DNA of 44,212 nucleotides from Clostridiales bacterium (GTDB taxonomy: Bacteria; Bacillota; Clostridia; Monoglobales; WRBX01): the NCBI GenBank assembly GCA_031263785.1, contig JAISFC010000010.1, positions 1 to 44,212 on the forward strand, written 5' to 3'. This document shows positions 1 to 9,974 of this stretch, one piece after another. The notes beneath the pieces are model-generated. The model saw only the letters and a list, made by a program, of their open reading frames with translations. It was not told where the DNA came from and ran no database searches. Each line of letters opens with the position of its first letter. Position 1 is the stretch's first letter. Position numbers and translations under genes: made by a program.

Positions 1-243
1 TGGAAATGTTGCGGAAATATGAGAAAAAACAGGTAATTATGGTTGCGTGATTTTGCAGGGCTTCATGTCATGCGGAGCTTTTTTTCAAAAGTGTTACCTA
101 TCTATTGACTTTTAACACCCGCAAATTCCGGCTACAAATATTGCCTCTTGATTTTTTCCGAAAAGTGTGTTATTATTATTGTGTGATGTTGTTGAACGTA
201 ATGTTGCCGGCGAGGAAGTATACGTCTTTTTTATCATAAATAT

Positions 244-317
244 TGCCGAATTGTGTAATGGTAGCACAGCAGATTCTGATTCTGCTTGTCTGGGTTCGAA
301 TCCTAGTTCGGCAACCA
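244..317 (+). tRNA. tRNA-Gln (anticodon CTG), CCA encoded
   Basis: Acceptor TGCCGAA/TTCGGCA, anticodon stem GCAGA/TCTGC with loop TTCTGAT (CTG at 276-278), T-loop GGTTCGAATCC, encoded CCA. Confidence 0.95.
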
Positions 318-322
318 AAAGA

Positions 323-374
323 TGCCTCTTCGAGGCAATGAAAAATGTCAAATGATAAATTATGAATGATAAAT
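323..374. repeat. 52-bp post-tRNA repeat, copy A (hairpin TGCCTC-TTC-GAGGCA plus AT-rich tail)
   Basis: 50/52 identical to 41663-41714; both copies start a few bp after a tRNA CCA end. Confidence 0.85.
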
Positions 375-559
375 CGAATATAATTGAATTAGAAGGCAAG
401 CGGTGGAATCCGATGTTCCCGTCCTGACCGACGATTACGCGCCTACGGAATTTTATTTTAAAGGAATCTGACGCGACTGCATAATTTCGTGTGAGATTTT
501 CTATGCGACGATATTTGCCGAATATTGATAAATAGAACGTTGTTTCGGGGGGAATTACG

Positions 560-1078
560 ATGTCTACAAGCAGAGGTTTCGTAAGAAACAGTTCAAACAA
601 AAGGCACTTCAAATTAATAAGCCAAAATAAAGACGCTAAGAAAAATGCCATCGGCTTCTGCAATAACATGATTCATCGCGGCTGGCTTTCGAGGGAGGTT
701 GTTTATGAGCATGAATGCTTGGAGAGACGGTGCCTGCATTTTCAAAGGCAACCTCATATTTTTTGGAAAATATTTGACAAAGAATTCGTAAAAACAACAT
801 TGACGCTTGACGAAATAGAACAACGCCGGATTAAAATTTCCGATATGTTCAAGTCCACTTGCCTTCAGGCGTTCGAGCGTTTTAACGTATACGTCACTTC
901 TATTCGCGAAGACGGACACCTTATTGAAATCATTTACACAGCCGCGAATAGGCTGGATTTGCGCGACTATGGCAGGGAATTGGGTAGAGAATTTGAAGCT
1001 CCCGTGTATTTCCGCTTTAAAAAAACAAACCCGCATATCCTCGATAAGCTGCTCGCTTCTATGGACTCGAAGAATTAA
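560..1078 (+). CDS. hypothetical protein, 172 aa
   Basis: Full ORF preceded by GGGGGG SD-like sequence; no family recognised. Confidence 0.6.
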   Translation: MSTSRGFVRNSSNKRHFKLISQNKDAKKNAIGFCNNMIHRGWLSREVVYEHECLERRCLHFQRQPHIFWKIFDKEFVKTTLTLDEIEQRRIKISDMFKSTCLQAFERFNVYVTSIREDGHLIEIIYTAANRLDLRDYGRELGREFEAPVYFRFKKTNPHILDKLLASMDSKN

Positions 1079-1129
1079 GAATTATAAATTTCAATCCGAA
1101 CGCCGCGTTTTATCACGATGATTGCGGCG

Positions 1130-2530
1130 TTACTTGATTAAATAAGCCTTCCTCAAGATCTTTTTGCACCAATCCTGCGTAAACACAAGCGCGTAGAGGG
1201 CAATGGCGAACGGGACTATCGGCAGAAAAAGTCTGGCATGGTCTTCGGGTGAGCCTATCGCAATTGTGATTATGTGTGAAATCACGCATACGGAAAGCCC
1301 TAAGCCAATCCAATCGAGCGGTCCCTTGCGGATGCGCTTAATTATTATCACCAACATATTGATAAGCGCAATGAATGCCGTAACTCCCATCGGTATGAAC
1401 GAGCTCAGAAACACGAAGGTCAACAGCGGTATGTAAGGCTCAAACATATCCTCGGTTATCGTGCCGCTTACGTCCAAAGGAAGAAAATGCGCGGTAGGCT
1501 CAAGAAGCGCTTTGCCCAAATTCCCCACGATGTATTTTATGTAATCCGTCTTATGCAGGGCAATCGTGGACTTTACATACGCTTCTATTTGCGACGCGGG
1601 GAAATATTCCAGCGGCTCCCATGCCGCCATATAATAGCTGCCGTCCAGATATGAGGGTATAGCCTTGATATATTCCGTAATTTCAGGGTAATAGGGATTT
1701 TCCACCAGCCTCGCGTTCATAAGATTCATGGTCTGATTGGCGCATATTTCCACGTACGTCAGCGAATTGCAATCGTTCTGCGCGCTATTCGCCTGCACAT
1801 ATGTAAACAACAACGCAACGCACAATCCGCCCGCCGCCAGCCCCGTCAAGCTCGCCCGCCAATCCGCGCGGTCTATTATGAGCTTCAACATCCAAAACGC
1901 CAAAATCACCGCGAATATCGTTAAAAATGACGGTCGGAGCATTATCAACAAAAACGCGTACACCGAGATTACCGCGGCAGTTCGACACCGCGGTTTTTGT
2001 ATGTGGCGCACCAATAAATAAATTAAAATCGTACTGAGTGAAATGGAAAGTGATTCGGTGAGAATGTATTTATTCGCCTGAATAAGCATCGGCGACGCCC
2101 CGTAAAAAAGAGTGCCGATAGCCCGCGCGCGCTTGCTGTTTGTAACGCGTTTGAGCAGCTTCCACATGAACCACACCGAAATAAGCGAAATTATATTCTG
2201 CCACACCATGACCCAAATAAAACCGCTCCCATAGCTCTCGCCGCCGAACGAGAATATCTTGATAAACAGCGGATACAGCGGCGTGCGGATGGGGTCTATG
2301 ATGCCGTGGAATATGTCCCCGGAGAACTGCGTCGAATATGTGGCGGTGTCGTTTTCGAGGGCGATAAACGGCTTTGTGAGCAGCAGCAACCCAATGCGGA
2401 AGGGTATTAAAAACACATACATTTGCCAAATCGACAAGCCGTCCAGCGCGCGCACCGCAGGGAGAATAACGCGCCTAAAAACGCGTTCGGGGAATTTTAT
2501 GCATGCTTCCAGCACGTCAAGCGCTTTCAT
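1130..2530 (-). CDS. polytopic membrane protein, glycosyltransferase 39/ArnT-like
   Basis: Start taken at [13 protein letters not shown], overlapping the upstream gene by 14 nt; many hydrophobic helices; N-terminal '[10 protein letters not shown]...[11 protein letters not shown]' resembles PMT/GT39-like enzymes. Confidence 0.65.
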   Translation of the reverse strand: MKALDVLEACIKFPERVFRRVILPAVRALDGLSIWQMYVFLIPFRIGLLLLTKPFIALENDTATYSTQFSGDIFHGIIDPIRTPLYPLFIKIFSFGGESYGSGFIWVMVWQNIISLISVWFMWKLLKRVTNSKRARAIGTLFYGASPMLIQANKYILTESLSISLSTILIYLLVRHIQKPRCRTAAVISVYAFLLIMLRPSFLTIFAVILAFWMLKLIIDRADWRASLTGLAAGGLCVALLFTYVQANSAQNDCNSLTYVEICANQTMNLMNARLVENPYYPEITEYIKAIPSYLDGSYYMAAWEPLEYFPASQIEAYVKSTIALHKTDYIKYIVGNLGKALLEPTAHFLPLDVSGTITEDMFEPYIPLLTFVFLSSFIPMGVTAFIALINMLVIIIKRIRKGPLDWIGLGLSVCVISHIITIAIGSPEDHARLFLPIVPFAIALYALVFTQDWCKKILRKAYLIK

Positions 2531-3968
2531 GGTATCCGCCCTCCGTGTTGACATTCCAAACCTTTTCCGCATTTGTGCCGTTTTTAAGCGCGTCCACGGC
2601 ACACAGCGCGGTGAGCATGGAGTGGTCCATATTATTATACCTATGCTGCCCGTTGCGCCCGATGCAGTACAAATTCGGCATTTTATCAAGGAATTCACGC
2701 ACCAGCCCAAACTCCGAATATGAGTCAAAATACGCCGGATACGCCTTTTTAACCCGCAAACGCACCGAATCCTTTACGTCCCCGCGCTCGAGAATATCAA
2801 TCTTTTCCAGCTCGTCAACCGCAAAATCAATAAACGCGTCGTCGGGCATCTCCCACAAATCGTCGCCCTCGTCGCAAAAATACTCCAAACCTATCCAAAC
2901 GGTATTTTCATCCTCCACCATATACGGCGACCAATTGTTAAAAATTTGCAAACGCCCCAATTTTACGTCGTGTTCCTGTATGTAAATCCAACAATCGGGC
3001 GGATAATTTTTGCCGCCCTCCTTAATTTTAAGCTTGTCCGCCAGCAGCCCCACGGTCATAAAATCGCGGTATGGCAGGTTTTTTGCGACATCAGCGGCTT
3101 CCGACGGCACATCGTTCATCGCCGCCAACAAATCCTTAATCGGCATGGACGAGAAGAAATAATCGCCCTCCACCCGCTCGCCGTTCGCGAGGGTCACGTG
3201 CGTCAGCCCCACGGCATCCCGCGTTATCCCCGCAACCTCACTGTTCATGCGTATTTCTCCGCCCAGCTCACGTACCTTGTCCGCCAATTGTTCGTAAAAT
3301 TCGCCCGGACCGTGCTTAGGATAGGAAAATTCTTCGATTAGCGACGTTTCCCGCTCCTTGTTCAGCCCTAACGCCGTTAAAATCAGCTTTTTCAGCGACA
3401 ATCCGCGAATCCTCTGCGCCCCCCAGCTCGCGTCAATCACGGACGGGTCGCGCCCCCACACTTTGGCGGTGTAATCCTTAAAAAACATCTTATATAGCGG
3501 CGTTCCGAAGCGATTTATCATGAACGCCTCCAGCGACACTTCCTTGCGTCGGAAAATCCGCGCCGTCACGTAGCCCGCGCCCACCAGCAGCGTCCTCCAC
3601 ACCCCCATATTGCGAATCGTCCGCCATTTAAGCGAAAGCGGATAGTCGAAAAATTTGCGTCGGTAAAAAATGCGCGAAACACGCGGACGGGTAAGCATGT
3701 CCGGCATTATCTCCTTCCACAGCGCGAGAATGCGCTTATCCTTCGTGAAAAATCGATGCCCGCCGATGTCCATGCGGTTGCCGTTGTGCAGGGCGGTGCG
3801 CGAAATGCCGCCTATGTATGCGGACGCCTCTAAAATAATCGGCTTATAATCCGTGCTTTTAAGCATCTCATACGCGGCGGTCAGCCCCGCGGGACCCGCT
3901 CCGATAATTATCGCCGTCTTCGCAGGCGTCTTTTCCTCATGCTCTGTTACGATATTCTTTTTTTCCAC
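2517..3968 (-). CDS. NAD(P)/FAD-dependent oxidoreductase (UDP-galactopyranose mutase/protoporphyrinogen oxidase-like)
   Basis: N-terminal Rossmann motif [16 protein letters not shown], followed by GGISRT and GGHRFFTKD. Confidence 0.8.
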   Translation of the reverse strand: MEKKNIVTEHEEKTPAKTAIIIGAGPAGLTAAYEMLKSTDYKPIILEASAYIGGISRTALHNGNRMDIGGHRFFTKDKRILALWKEIMPDMLTRPRVSRIFYRRKFFDYPLSLKWRTIRNMGVWRTLLVGAGYVTARIFRRKEVSLEAFMINRFGTPLYKMFFKDYTAKVWGRDPSVIDASWGAQRIRGLSLKKLILTALGLNKERETSLIEEFSYPKHGPGEFYEQLADKVRELGGEIRMNSEVAGITRDAVGLTHVTLANGERVEGDYFFSSMPIKDLLAAMNDVPSEAADVAKNLPYRDFMTVGLLADKLKIKEGGKNYPPDCWIYIQEHDVKLGRLQIFNNWSPYMVEDENTVWIGLEYFCDEGDDLWEMPDDAFIDFAVDELEKIDILERGDVKDSVRLRVKKAYPAYFDSYSEFGLVREFLDKMPNLYCIGRNGQHRYNNMDHSMLTALCAVDALKNGTNAEKVWNVNTEGGYHESA

Positions 3969-4039
3969 GGCTCTCTCCTTTTTGTTACGTTGTCCCGCGA
4001 CCGAAGAGGCAGCGGCATACGTCGAAATTATCAGCTCTA

Positions 4040-4504
4040 TCAGTCGGTTATTGCGTAGCTGCCCTTCACCATCACCAATAAATCCGTCTGTGCCACCAGC
4101 CCTCTGCCGTCGTCCAGCGGCACAATCAGCAACGCGTTAGGAGGAGCGTCGACGCCGTCAGCAAGGTCGTGCCCTGCCGTCGTGTTAGAAATTCCGCCCT
4201 TCTTTGTGGCGAAAATCTTCGCGGTTCCCTGGCGCAGAATCATCTCCGTCCCCTCGTTGCACAAAAGCCGCTTCCCGTTCGGTACCTCGATTACACGAAA
4301 GCTCGTCGCCGTCACTTCCGCGCCGGGGGTCAGCTTGCTCACCTCGCCGTCAACATACGCCTTCACCTGCGTTATCCGCTGTTCCACATAGCTAAGCGAG
4401 ACCACAGGATCGTCATCCGCGCCCGGCGCCGCCGCAATCACCATAACAAGCGCCGACATAATTACCGCCAAAATGCCGCTTGCCGCTAAAATCTTCTTTT
4501 TCAT
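4040..4504 (-). CDS. small secreted or membrane-anchored protein of unknown function
   Basis: Start at [28 protein letters not shown] (signal/TM). Confidence 0.65.
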   Translation of the reverse strand: MKKKILAASGILAVIMSALVMVIAAAPGADDDPVVSLSYVEQRITQVKAYVDGEVSKLTPGAEVTATSFRVIEVPNGKRLLCNEGTEMILRQGTAKIFATKKGGISNTTAGHDLADGVDAPPNALLIVPLDDGRGLVAQTDLLVMVKGSYAITD

Positions 4505-4626
4505 TTGTTTTATTCCTCCTCCGCGTTGTCCGAAGCGCAGAAATTTTGCAGCCATAGAGTTTTCCGCACCGCGGTCCTATATTTTTCATTTTAACATTTT
4601 TCATATTGAGTACAATCCCGGCAGTG

Positions 4627-4977
4627 TCAGACGGTCTTCCCCAATCCGAACGAAATCGACAGCGCATCATCCACGCGCCCCATTATGCCCTCGTCCAGAT
4701 GCCCCATCCTCTCGCGAAGACGCTTTTTGTCAATTGTGCGAATTTGCTCCGCCAAAATAACGGAATCCTTCGCCAGCCCAAAATCACTCGCCTGAAGCTC
4801 TATATGCGTGGGCAGCTTCGCTTTATTAATTTGTGACGTCACTGCCGCCGCTATCACCGTGGGGCTGTACTTGTTGCCCACATCGTTCTGTACAATCACG
4901 ACAGGGCGCATACCACCCTGTTCCGAACCTACAACAGGGCTCAAGTCGGCGTAATAAATATCGCCTCTTTTTACCAT
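4627..4977 (-). CDS. mazF: type II toxin endoribonuclease MazF/EndoA (PemK-like)
   Basis: [49 protein letters not shown] is a characteristic EndoA N-terminus. Confidence 0.93.
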   Translation of the reverse strand: MVKRGDIYYADLSPVVGSEQGGMRPVVIVQNDVGNKYSPTVIAAAVTSQINKAKLPTHIELQASDFGLAKDSVILAEQIRTIDKKRLRERMGHLDEGIMGRVDDALSISFGLGKTV

Positions 4978-5022
4978 ATTTGTCACCTCATTTGTAATTG
5001 CAAGGCGACGCCTATGGTCACC

Positions 5023-5157
5023 TCACAGTTTTTTTTCGTACATCTCTAATTGTTTGTTGTCCGCCTCAAGTGCTTCTTCAGCAAGCGCAAGGTTTATTGC
5101 GCCCATTTCTTCGTAACCTTCCGCCATCTTACGGATAAATTCCGGGTTGTTCAGCAT
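5023..5157 (-). CDS. 44-aa MazE/EndoAI-like ORF with only the C-terminal toxin-binding segment
   Basis: Translation MLNNPEFIRKMAEGYEEMGAINLALAEEALEADNKQLEMYEKKL; 'GYEEMGAINLALAEEAL' resembles the EndoAI C-terminus (GYIEMGKINLGIASEAF, from memory); upstream AGGGGG SD; directly upstream of mazF. Not in the supplied ORF track (<60 aa). Confidence 0.75.
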   Translation of the reverse strand: MLNNPEFIRKMAEGYEEMGAINLALAEEALEADNKQLEMYEKKL

Positions 5158-5221
5158 TGGGCATGCCCCCTATTAGTATATGTGCGCGCGGGACTGCTCG
5201 TTCACCCCGCACTATATACTA

Positions 5222-5250
5222 ATTATAACAGAACCGTCTTTATTCGTCAA
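5222..5250 (-). promoter_or_regulatory. sigma-A promoter for the mazE-like/mazF operon
   Basis: Minus strand TTGACG-17 nt-TATAAT. Confidence 0.75.
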
Positions 5251-5631
5251 TGACATTTTTTTCAAAATATTACAAATTATTCTTTTTTTGTTCGCGCACT
5301 CGTCTAATACGCCGTTAAGTATACATTTCTCTCCTTTCTGTTCAGATTGTTTCCACTTACAAGTTTTTCAATTCTTATTTTGTCTAAATTTATTTTACAC
5401 CATCGTAAACAAAAAGCTTGCCGAATCTTGTCGAATGTATTTTTTTATTTTTTTCCGCGGGGAGGTAGCACGGATTCGGCAACGTTTTCATAGCTTATAA
5501 TGCGCGTCTTTCGATTGCAATTTTATTTTTCATAACGGGAAAATATTAAATTTCCTTAAAAAGGGGGTTGCATTTTTCTTCGAATTCTGATAAGATGTGC
5601 GCATAAGGAAAATGAGGAGGCAGGTTGCAAA

Positions 5632-6531
5632 ATGCGAAGGCAGGCTAAACCCGGACGAATAGCGCTTATGGTTTTTTTAGCGTTAATTATGTGCGTTTCA
5701 ATAATCGGCGGTGTGTTTGTCGCGAATTCTTTCATGACCGCGCTTAACCCCGCGCTAACCGAAGACGGCGAGGTAATTGAGGCGGATATGCCTTTAGGCG
5801 ACGATATGAACATTCTCGTGCTGGGTACGGACGGCTCGTCGCTGCTTACCGACACTATGATTCTGTTCCACATCGACACCAAAACGCGAACCCTCAAAAC
5901 TCTTTCAATACCGCGAGATACCCGCGTCAAATACAACAACAGCCACATCAAAATCAACTCGGCGTACGGCTATAAGGGGCGCGAAAAGTCCACTATCGAA
6001 GCGGTAAAAACGCTCACCGGTCTGCCCGTGAACTACTACGTAACCGTCGGGCTAAACGGATTCCGCGGCATTATCGACTATCTGGGCGGCGTTGACATAA
6101 ACGTTCCAAAAGACATGTATTATTCCGACCCCGCGCAGAAGCTGAACATAAATCTCAAAGCCGGTATGCAGCACATGGACGGCGCAACTGCCGAAAAATA
6201 CGTGCGTTTCCGCAAAGGGTACGTGGATCAGGACATCGGGCGTATGCACGCGCAGCAGGAGTTTATAAAAGAACTCATTCGTCAAAAATTCACGCTGGCT
6301 AACATCGTGCGCGCGAAAAGCATATTTGAGGAATTAAAGAAATATGTTTCAACTAATTATACGCTCGGCGAGATTGTATCCACCGCAAACAAGCTAAAGG
6401 GCATGGACACCACTAATATTCTTTCTTTTGACGTCCCCGGGGAGGCGCGGACTATCGACAACATAAGCTATTGGGTTGCCGACGACGCCGAGCTCAAGCT
6501 CTTAATCGAAAGTAATTTCAGCTCAAAATAG
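5632..6531 (+). CDS. LytR-CpsA-Psr (LCP) family protein
   Basis: N-terminal TM helix; NILVLGTDGSSLLTDTMILFHIDTKTRTLKTLSIPRDTRV; VRFRKGYVDQDIGRMHAQQEF. Confidence 0.93.
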   Translation: MRRQAKPGRIALMVFLALIMCVSIIGGVFVANSFMTALNPALTEDGEVIEADMPLGDDMNILVLGTDGSSLLTDTMILFHIDTKTRTLKTLSIPRDTRVKYNNSHIKINSAYGYKGREKSTIEAVKTLTGLPVNYYVTVGLNGFRGIIDYLGGVDINVPKDMYYSDPAQKLNINLKAGMQHMDGATAEKYVRFRKGYVDQDIGRMHAQQEFIKELIRQKFTLANIVRAKSIFEELKKYVSTNYTLGEIVSTANKLKGMDTTNILSFDVPGEARTIDNISYWVADDAELKLLIESNFSSK

Positions 6532-6580
6532 GGCGGTACATTCACATAACACATTAAAATTTATCTAATCAGGGGGTTTT

Positions 6581-7927
6581 ATGGGTATTTTATTCGGAAC
6601 TGACGGCGTACGCGGCGTTGCAAACGCGGAATTGACGCCTGAATTAGCATTTAGACTTGGGCAGGCGGGCGCAATGGTTTTAACCAGCGAGCGTCACAAA
6701 CCGAGAATTTTAATAGGAAAAGACACGCGCATGTCGTCAGAAATGCTGGAAGCCGCCTTAATTGCCGGCATTTGCTCCGTGGGCGCGGAGGCGGAGCTGT
6801 TGGGCGTCATTCCCACGCCGGCGGTGGCATATTTAACGCGTGTTTCGGGCGCGGACGCGGGGATTGTCATCTCAGCCAGCCACAACCCGATGGAGTATAA
6901 CGGCATCAAATTTTTCAACAGCAGCGGCTATAAGCTCAGCGACCGGCTGGAAAACGATATTGAGGAGATTATCCTGCACACGCGCGAAAATATTCCCCGC
7001 CCCACCGGCGCTGAAATCGGGAGGGTCGTCCACAACGAACAGGCGCGGAATGATTATATTCAATACCTCATCAGCACGATGGAATGCAGGCTGGATGGCA
7101 TGAAAATCGCAATCGACTGCGCAAACGGCGCGAACAGCTCCATCGCGGGCGAGGTTCTGTCCTCTCTGGGGGCGGAAACTCAAGTGATTAATAACCAGCC
7201 GAACGGCGCAAATATCAACCTCAATTGCGGGTCTACGGCAATCGGGGGCATATCGGAATATGTGGTTAAAACGGGCGCGGATTTGGGGCTTGCCTTCGAC
7301 GGCGATGCCGACCGCGTTCTTGCCGTTGACGAGCATGGCAAGCTTGTGGATGGCGACAAAATCCTCGCCATTTGCGGCGCTCATATGAAAAAGCAGGGCA
7401 AGCTGGCGGGGAATACTATCGTGGCGACGGTCATGAGCAATCTGGGGCTGACGATAGCCGCGCGCAACGAGGGGATTGACATCGTGTCCGCAAATGTCGG
7501 CGACCGTTTTGTGCTGGAACAGATGTTAAAAGGCGGCTTTAACCTCGGCGGCGAGCAGAGTGGGCATATTATTTTCCTTGATTATAACACCACGGGCGAC
7601 GGGTTGCTGACGGGGCTGCGGCTGGCGGAAATTTGCAAAACGAGCGGGAAAAAGCTGTCCGAATTGGCGGGAATAATGCAGGTCATGCCGCAGGTGCTAA
7701 TCAACGCTAAGGTAGCAAGCGACAAGAAATACACATATAGTAATCATGCGGGCATTATGAGCGAAATTGCCGTGTTGGAATCCGAATTCGCGGGCGAGGG
7801 GCGCGTGTTAATACGTCCGTCGGGCACGGAACCGCTCGTGCGGGTGATGATTGAGGGCAAGGACCGTGACCGCCTTGAAACCGCGGCGAAAAAGCTGGCG
7901 AATTACATTGAAAAAGAGTTGGCTTAA
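6581..7927 (+). CDS. glmM: phosphoglucosamine mutase
   Basis: MGILFGTDGVRGVAN; active site GIVISASHNPMEYNGIKFF; LAFDGDADRVLAVD; IRPSGTEPLVRVMIEG. Confidence 0.97.
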   Translation: MGILFGTDGVRGVANAELTPELAFRLGQAGAMVLTSERHKPRILIGKDTRMSSEMLEAALIAGICSVGAEAELLGVIPTPAVAYLTRVSGADAGIVISASHNPMEYNGIKFFNSSGYKLSDRLENDIEEIILHTRENIPRPTGAEIGRVVHNEQARNDYIQYLISTMECRLDGMKIAIDCANGANSSIAGEVLSSLGAETQVINNQPNGANINLNCGSTAIGGISEYVVKTGADLGLAFDGDADRVLAVDEHGKLVDGDKILAICGAHMKKQGKLAGNTIVATVMSNLGLTIAARNEGIDIVSANVGDRFVLEQMLKGGFNLGGEQSGHIIFLDYNTTGDGLLTGLRLAEICKTSGKKLSELAGIMQVMPQVLINAKVASDKKYTYSNHAGIMSEIAVLESEFAGEGRVLIRPSGTEPLVRVMIEGKDRDRLETAAKKLANYIEKELA

Positions 7928-7957
7928 CGTGGGTAACACGAAAGGAGTGCGTGTTTT

Positions 7958-9781
7958 ATGTGTGGAGTGGTAGGTTATGTTGGCAAGGAGCAGGCGGCGC
8001 CGATTTTGCTCGACGGGCTTGCGAAATTGGAGTATCGGGGGTACGATTCCGCGGGGGTGGCGGTTTTCGGCGATTCCATAAAGGTGCAGAAATGCGAGGG
8101 GCGGCTGAAGGTCCTGCATAAAAAAATAAAGGGCGGCAGCTCTATGAGCGGCACTATGGGCATTGGTCACACGCGTTGGGCGACCCACGGCGAGCCCTCG
8201 GACGCGAACTCCCACCCGCACACCAGCGCGGAGGAAAACGTGGCTGTCGTGCATAACGGAATCATCGAAAACTACCTGGAATTAAAGGATTTCCTGAAGA
8301 ATCACGGCTGCGTTTTTACCTCGGATACGGACACCGAAGTCATTGCCCACCTCATTGACCACTATCACGACCACGACCCGCTCAAAACCCTGATTAAGGT
8401 GATGAATAAGCTGGAAGGGTCGTACGCTCTGGGCATCATGTTCAGCGAGAATCCCGGCGAGCTGTACGCCGTGCGCAAGGATAGCCCGCTGATTGTCGGG
8501 CTTTCAAAGGGTGGCAATTTTATCGCCAGCGACATACCCGCCGTGCTGCCGCACACCCGCGACGTTTATCTGCTCAATGACAAGGAAATTGTGCGCCTCA
8601 CCGCTGATGCTGTGAAAATTTTTAACACGGATGAGGAGCCGATTAAAAAAGACGTCTATCACGTGGAATGGGACGTTTCGAGCGCGGAAAAAGGCGGCTA
8701 TGAGCATTTTATGTTCAAGGAAATTATGGAGCAGCCGAAAGCCGTGCGGGAAACCGTTCGCCCACGCGTCAAGCGCGGCAAGATTGTGCCGGACGAATTC
8801 CAAATGTCGCCTGAAGATGTGAAAAATATTGATAAAATACATATAATCGCCTGTGGCTCCGCCTATCACGCGGGCGTCGTCGGGAAGTATCTAATTGAGA
8901 AAATGGCGCGCATCCCCGTCGAGGTCGACTTGGCGTCCGAATTTCTCTACCGCAGCCCGATGATTACCAACCGCACGTTGATGCTCGTAATCAGCCAGTC
9001 CGGCGAAACTTTGGATACGCTGCGCGCATTGCGTGAGGCAAAACGCCTCGGCGGGCGCGTTCTCTCCGTCGTGAACGTGGTGGGCAGCTCGATTGCGCGC
9101 GAAAGTGACGATATTATCTACACTTGGGCGGGTCCCGAAATTGCCGTGGCGACCACGAAGGCGTACAGCACACAGCTGGCGGTGATTTATCTGCTGGCGG
9201 AGTATTTCGCCGTGCAAAAGGGAATCAAGAACGCCGAACAGACCGCCGCTTTTCTCGACGAGCTGGCTAAAATCCCCGCTAAAATAGAACAAATCATCAA
9301 AAACACAGAGAACATTCAGTTTCTCGCCTCGCAATTTGCGGCGGCAAAGGATGTGTTCTTCCTCGGGCGGGGCATAGATTACGCCGTCGCGCTGGAAGGG
9401 TCGCTAAAATTAAAGGAAATTTCCTACGTCCACTCCGAAGCGTACGCCGCGGGCGAGCTAAAACACGGCACTATTTCGCTTATAGAAAAAGGAACCCCCG
9501 TCGTTGCGCTTGCCACTCAGGACGAGCTTTTTGACAAGATAATGAGCAATATCCGCGAGGTTAAGGCGCGCGGGGCGGTAGTGCTGGCGGTAGTGCCCGA
9601 AAATCAGCCTACAGCCGAACAATTCGCCGACCATGTTCTGTACGTCCCCAAAACCATCCCTGAGCTCACGCCCTCTCTGGCGGTCATTCCTCTGCAACTT
9701 TTCGGCTATTATATGGCGGCAGAACGCGGATGCGACATAGATAAGCCACGGAATCTAGCTAAATCCGTGACCGTTGAGTAA
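7958..9781 (+). CDS. glmS: glutamine--fructose-6-phosphate aminotransferase (isomerizing)
   Basis: MCGVVGYVGKEQAAPILLDGLAKLEYRGYDSAGVAV; SIS domains; C-terminus ...DKPRNLAKSVTVE. Confidence 0.98.
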   Translation: MCGVVGYVGKEQAAPILLDGLAKLEYRGYDSAGVAVFGDSIKVQKCEGRLKVLHKKIKGGSSMSGTMGIGHTRWATHGEPSDANSHPHTSAEENVAVVHNGIIENYLELKDFLKNHGCVFTSDTDTEVIAHLIDHYHDHDPLKTLIKVMNKLEGSYALGIMFSENPGELYAVRKDSPLIVGLSKGGNFIASDIPAVLPHTRDVYLLNDKEIVRLTADAVKIFNTDEEPIKKDVYHVEWDVSSAEKGGYEHFMFKEIMEQPKAVRETVRPRVKRGKIVPDEFQMSPEDVKNIDKIHIIACGSAYHAGVVGKYLIEKMARIPVEVDLASEFLYRSPMITNRTLMLVISQSGETLDTLRALREAKRLGGRVLSVVNVVGSSIARESDDIIYTWAGPEIAVATTKAYSTQLAVIYLLAEYFAVQKGIKNAEQTAAFLDELAKIPAKIEQIIKNTENIQFLASQFAAAKDVFFLGRGIDYAVALEGSLKLKEISYVHSEAYAAGELKHGTISLIEKGTPVVALATQDELFDKIMSNIREVKARGAVVLAVVPENQPTAEQFADHVLYVPKTIPELTPSLAVIPLQLFGYYMAAERGCDIDKPRNLAKSVTVE

Positions 9782-9851
9782 ACAAAATAAATTATTTAAG
9801 CAATGGGGGACGCATCACACCGAATTCCCCTCGATTTTCTTTTACCAAGCG
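9775..9851. repeat. 77-bp direct repeat, copy 1 (includes glmS stop codon)
   Basis: 71/77 identical by eye to 11386-11462. Confidence 0.9.
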
Positions 9852-9974
9852 CAAAATAGAGTGGTTATAGATTAAAGTTGCGCAAAACTCGTTCATAAAA
9901 GTGTGGAATTTATTAAATAAGTCGTTGACTTTTGTGCTATAATATAGTATAATCGAAATAAGAGGTGAACGAGT

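Noticed and set aside
112-669. 185-aa minus ORF overlapping tRNA-Gln
   Set aside because: Runs antisense through the tRNA and AT-rich repeat and into the 560-1078 ORF; no coding character.
4627-5157. Complete canonical mazEF with a full RHH antitoxin
   Set aside because: The upstream ORF is only 44 aa and the sequence upstream of it is promoter and leader, so a full RHH antitoxin is not encoded here.
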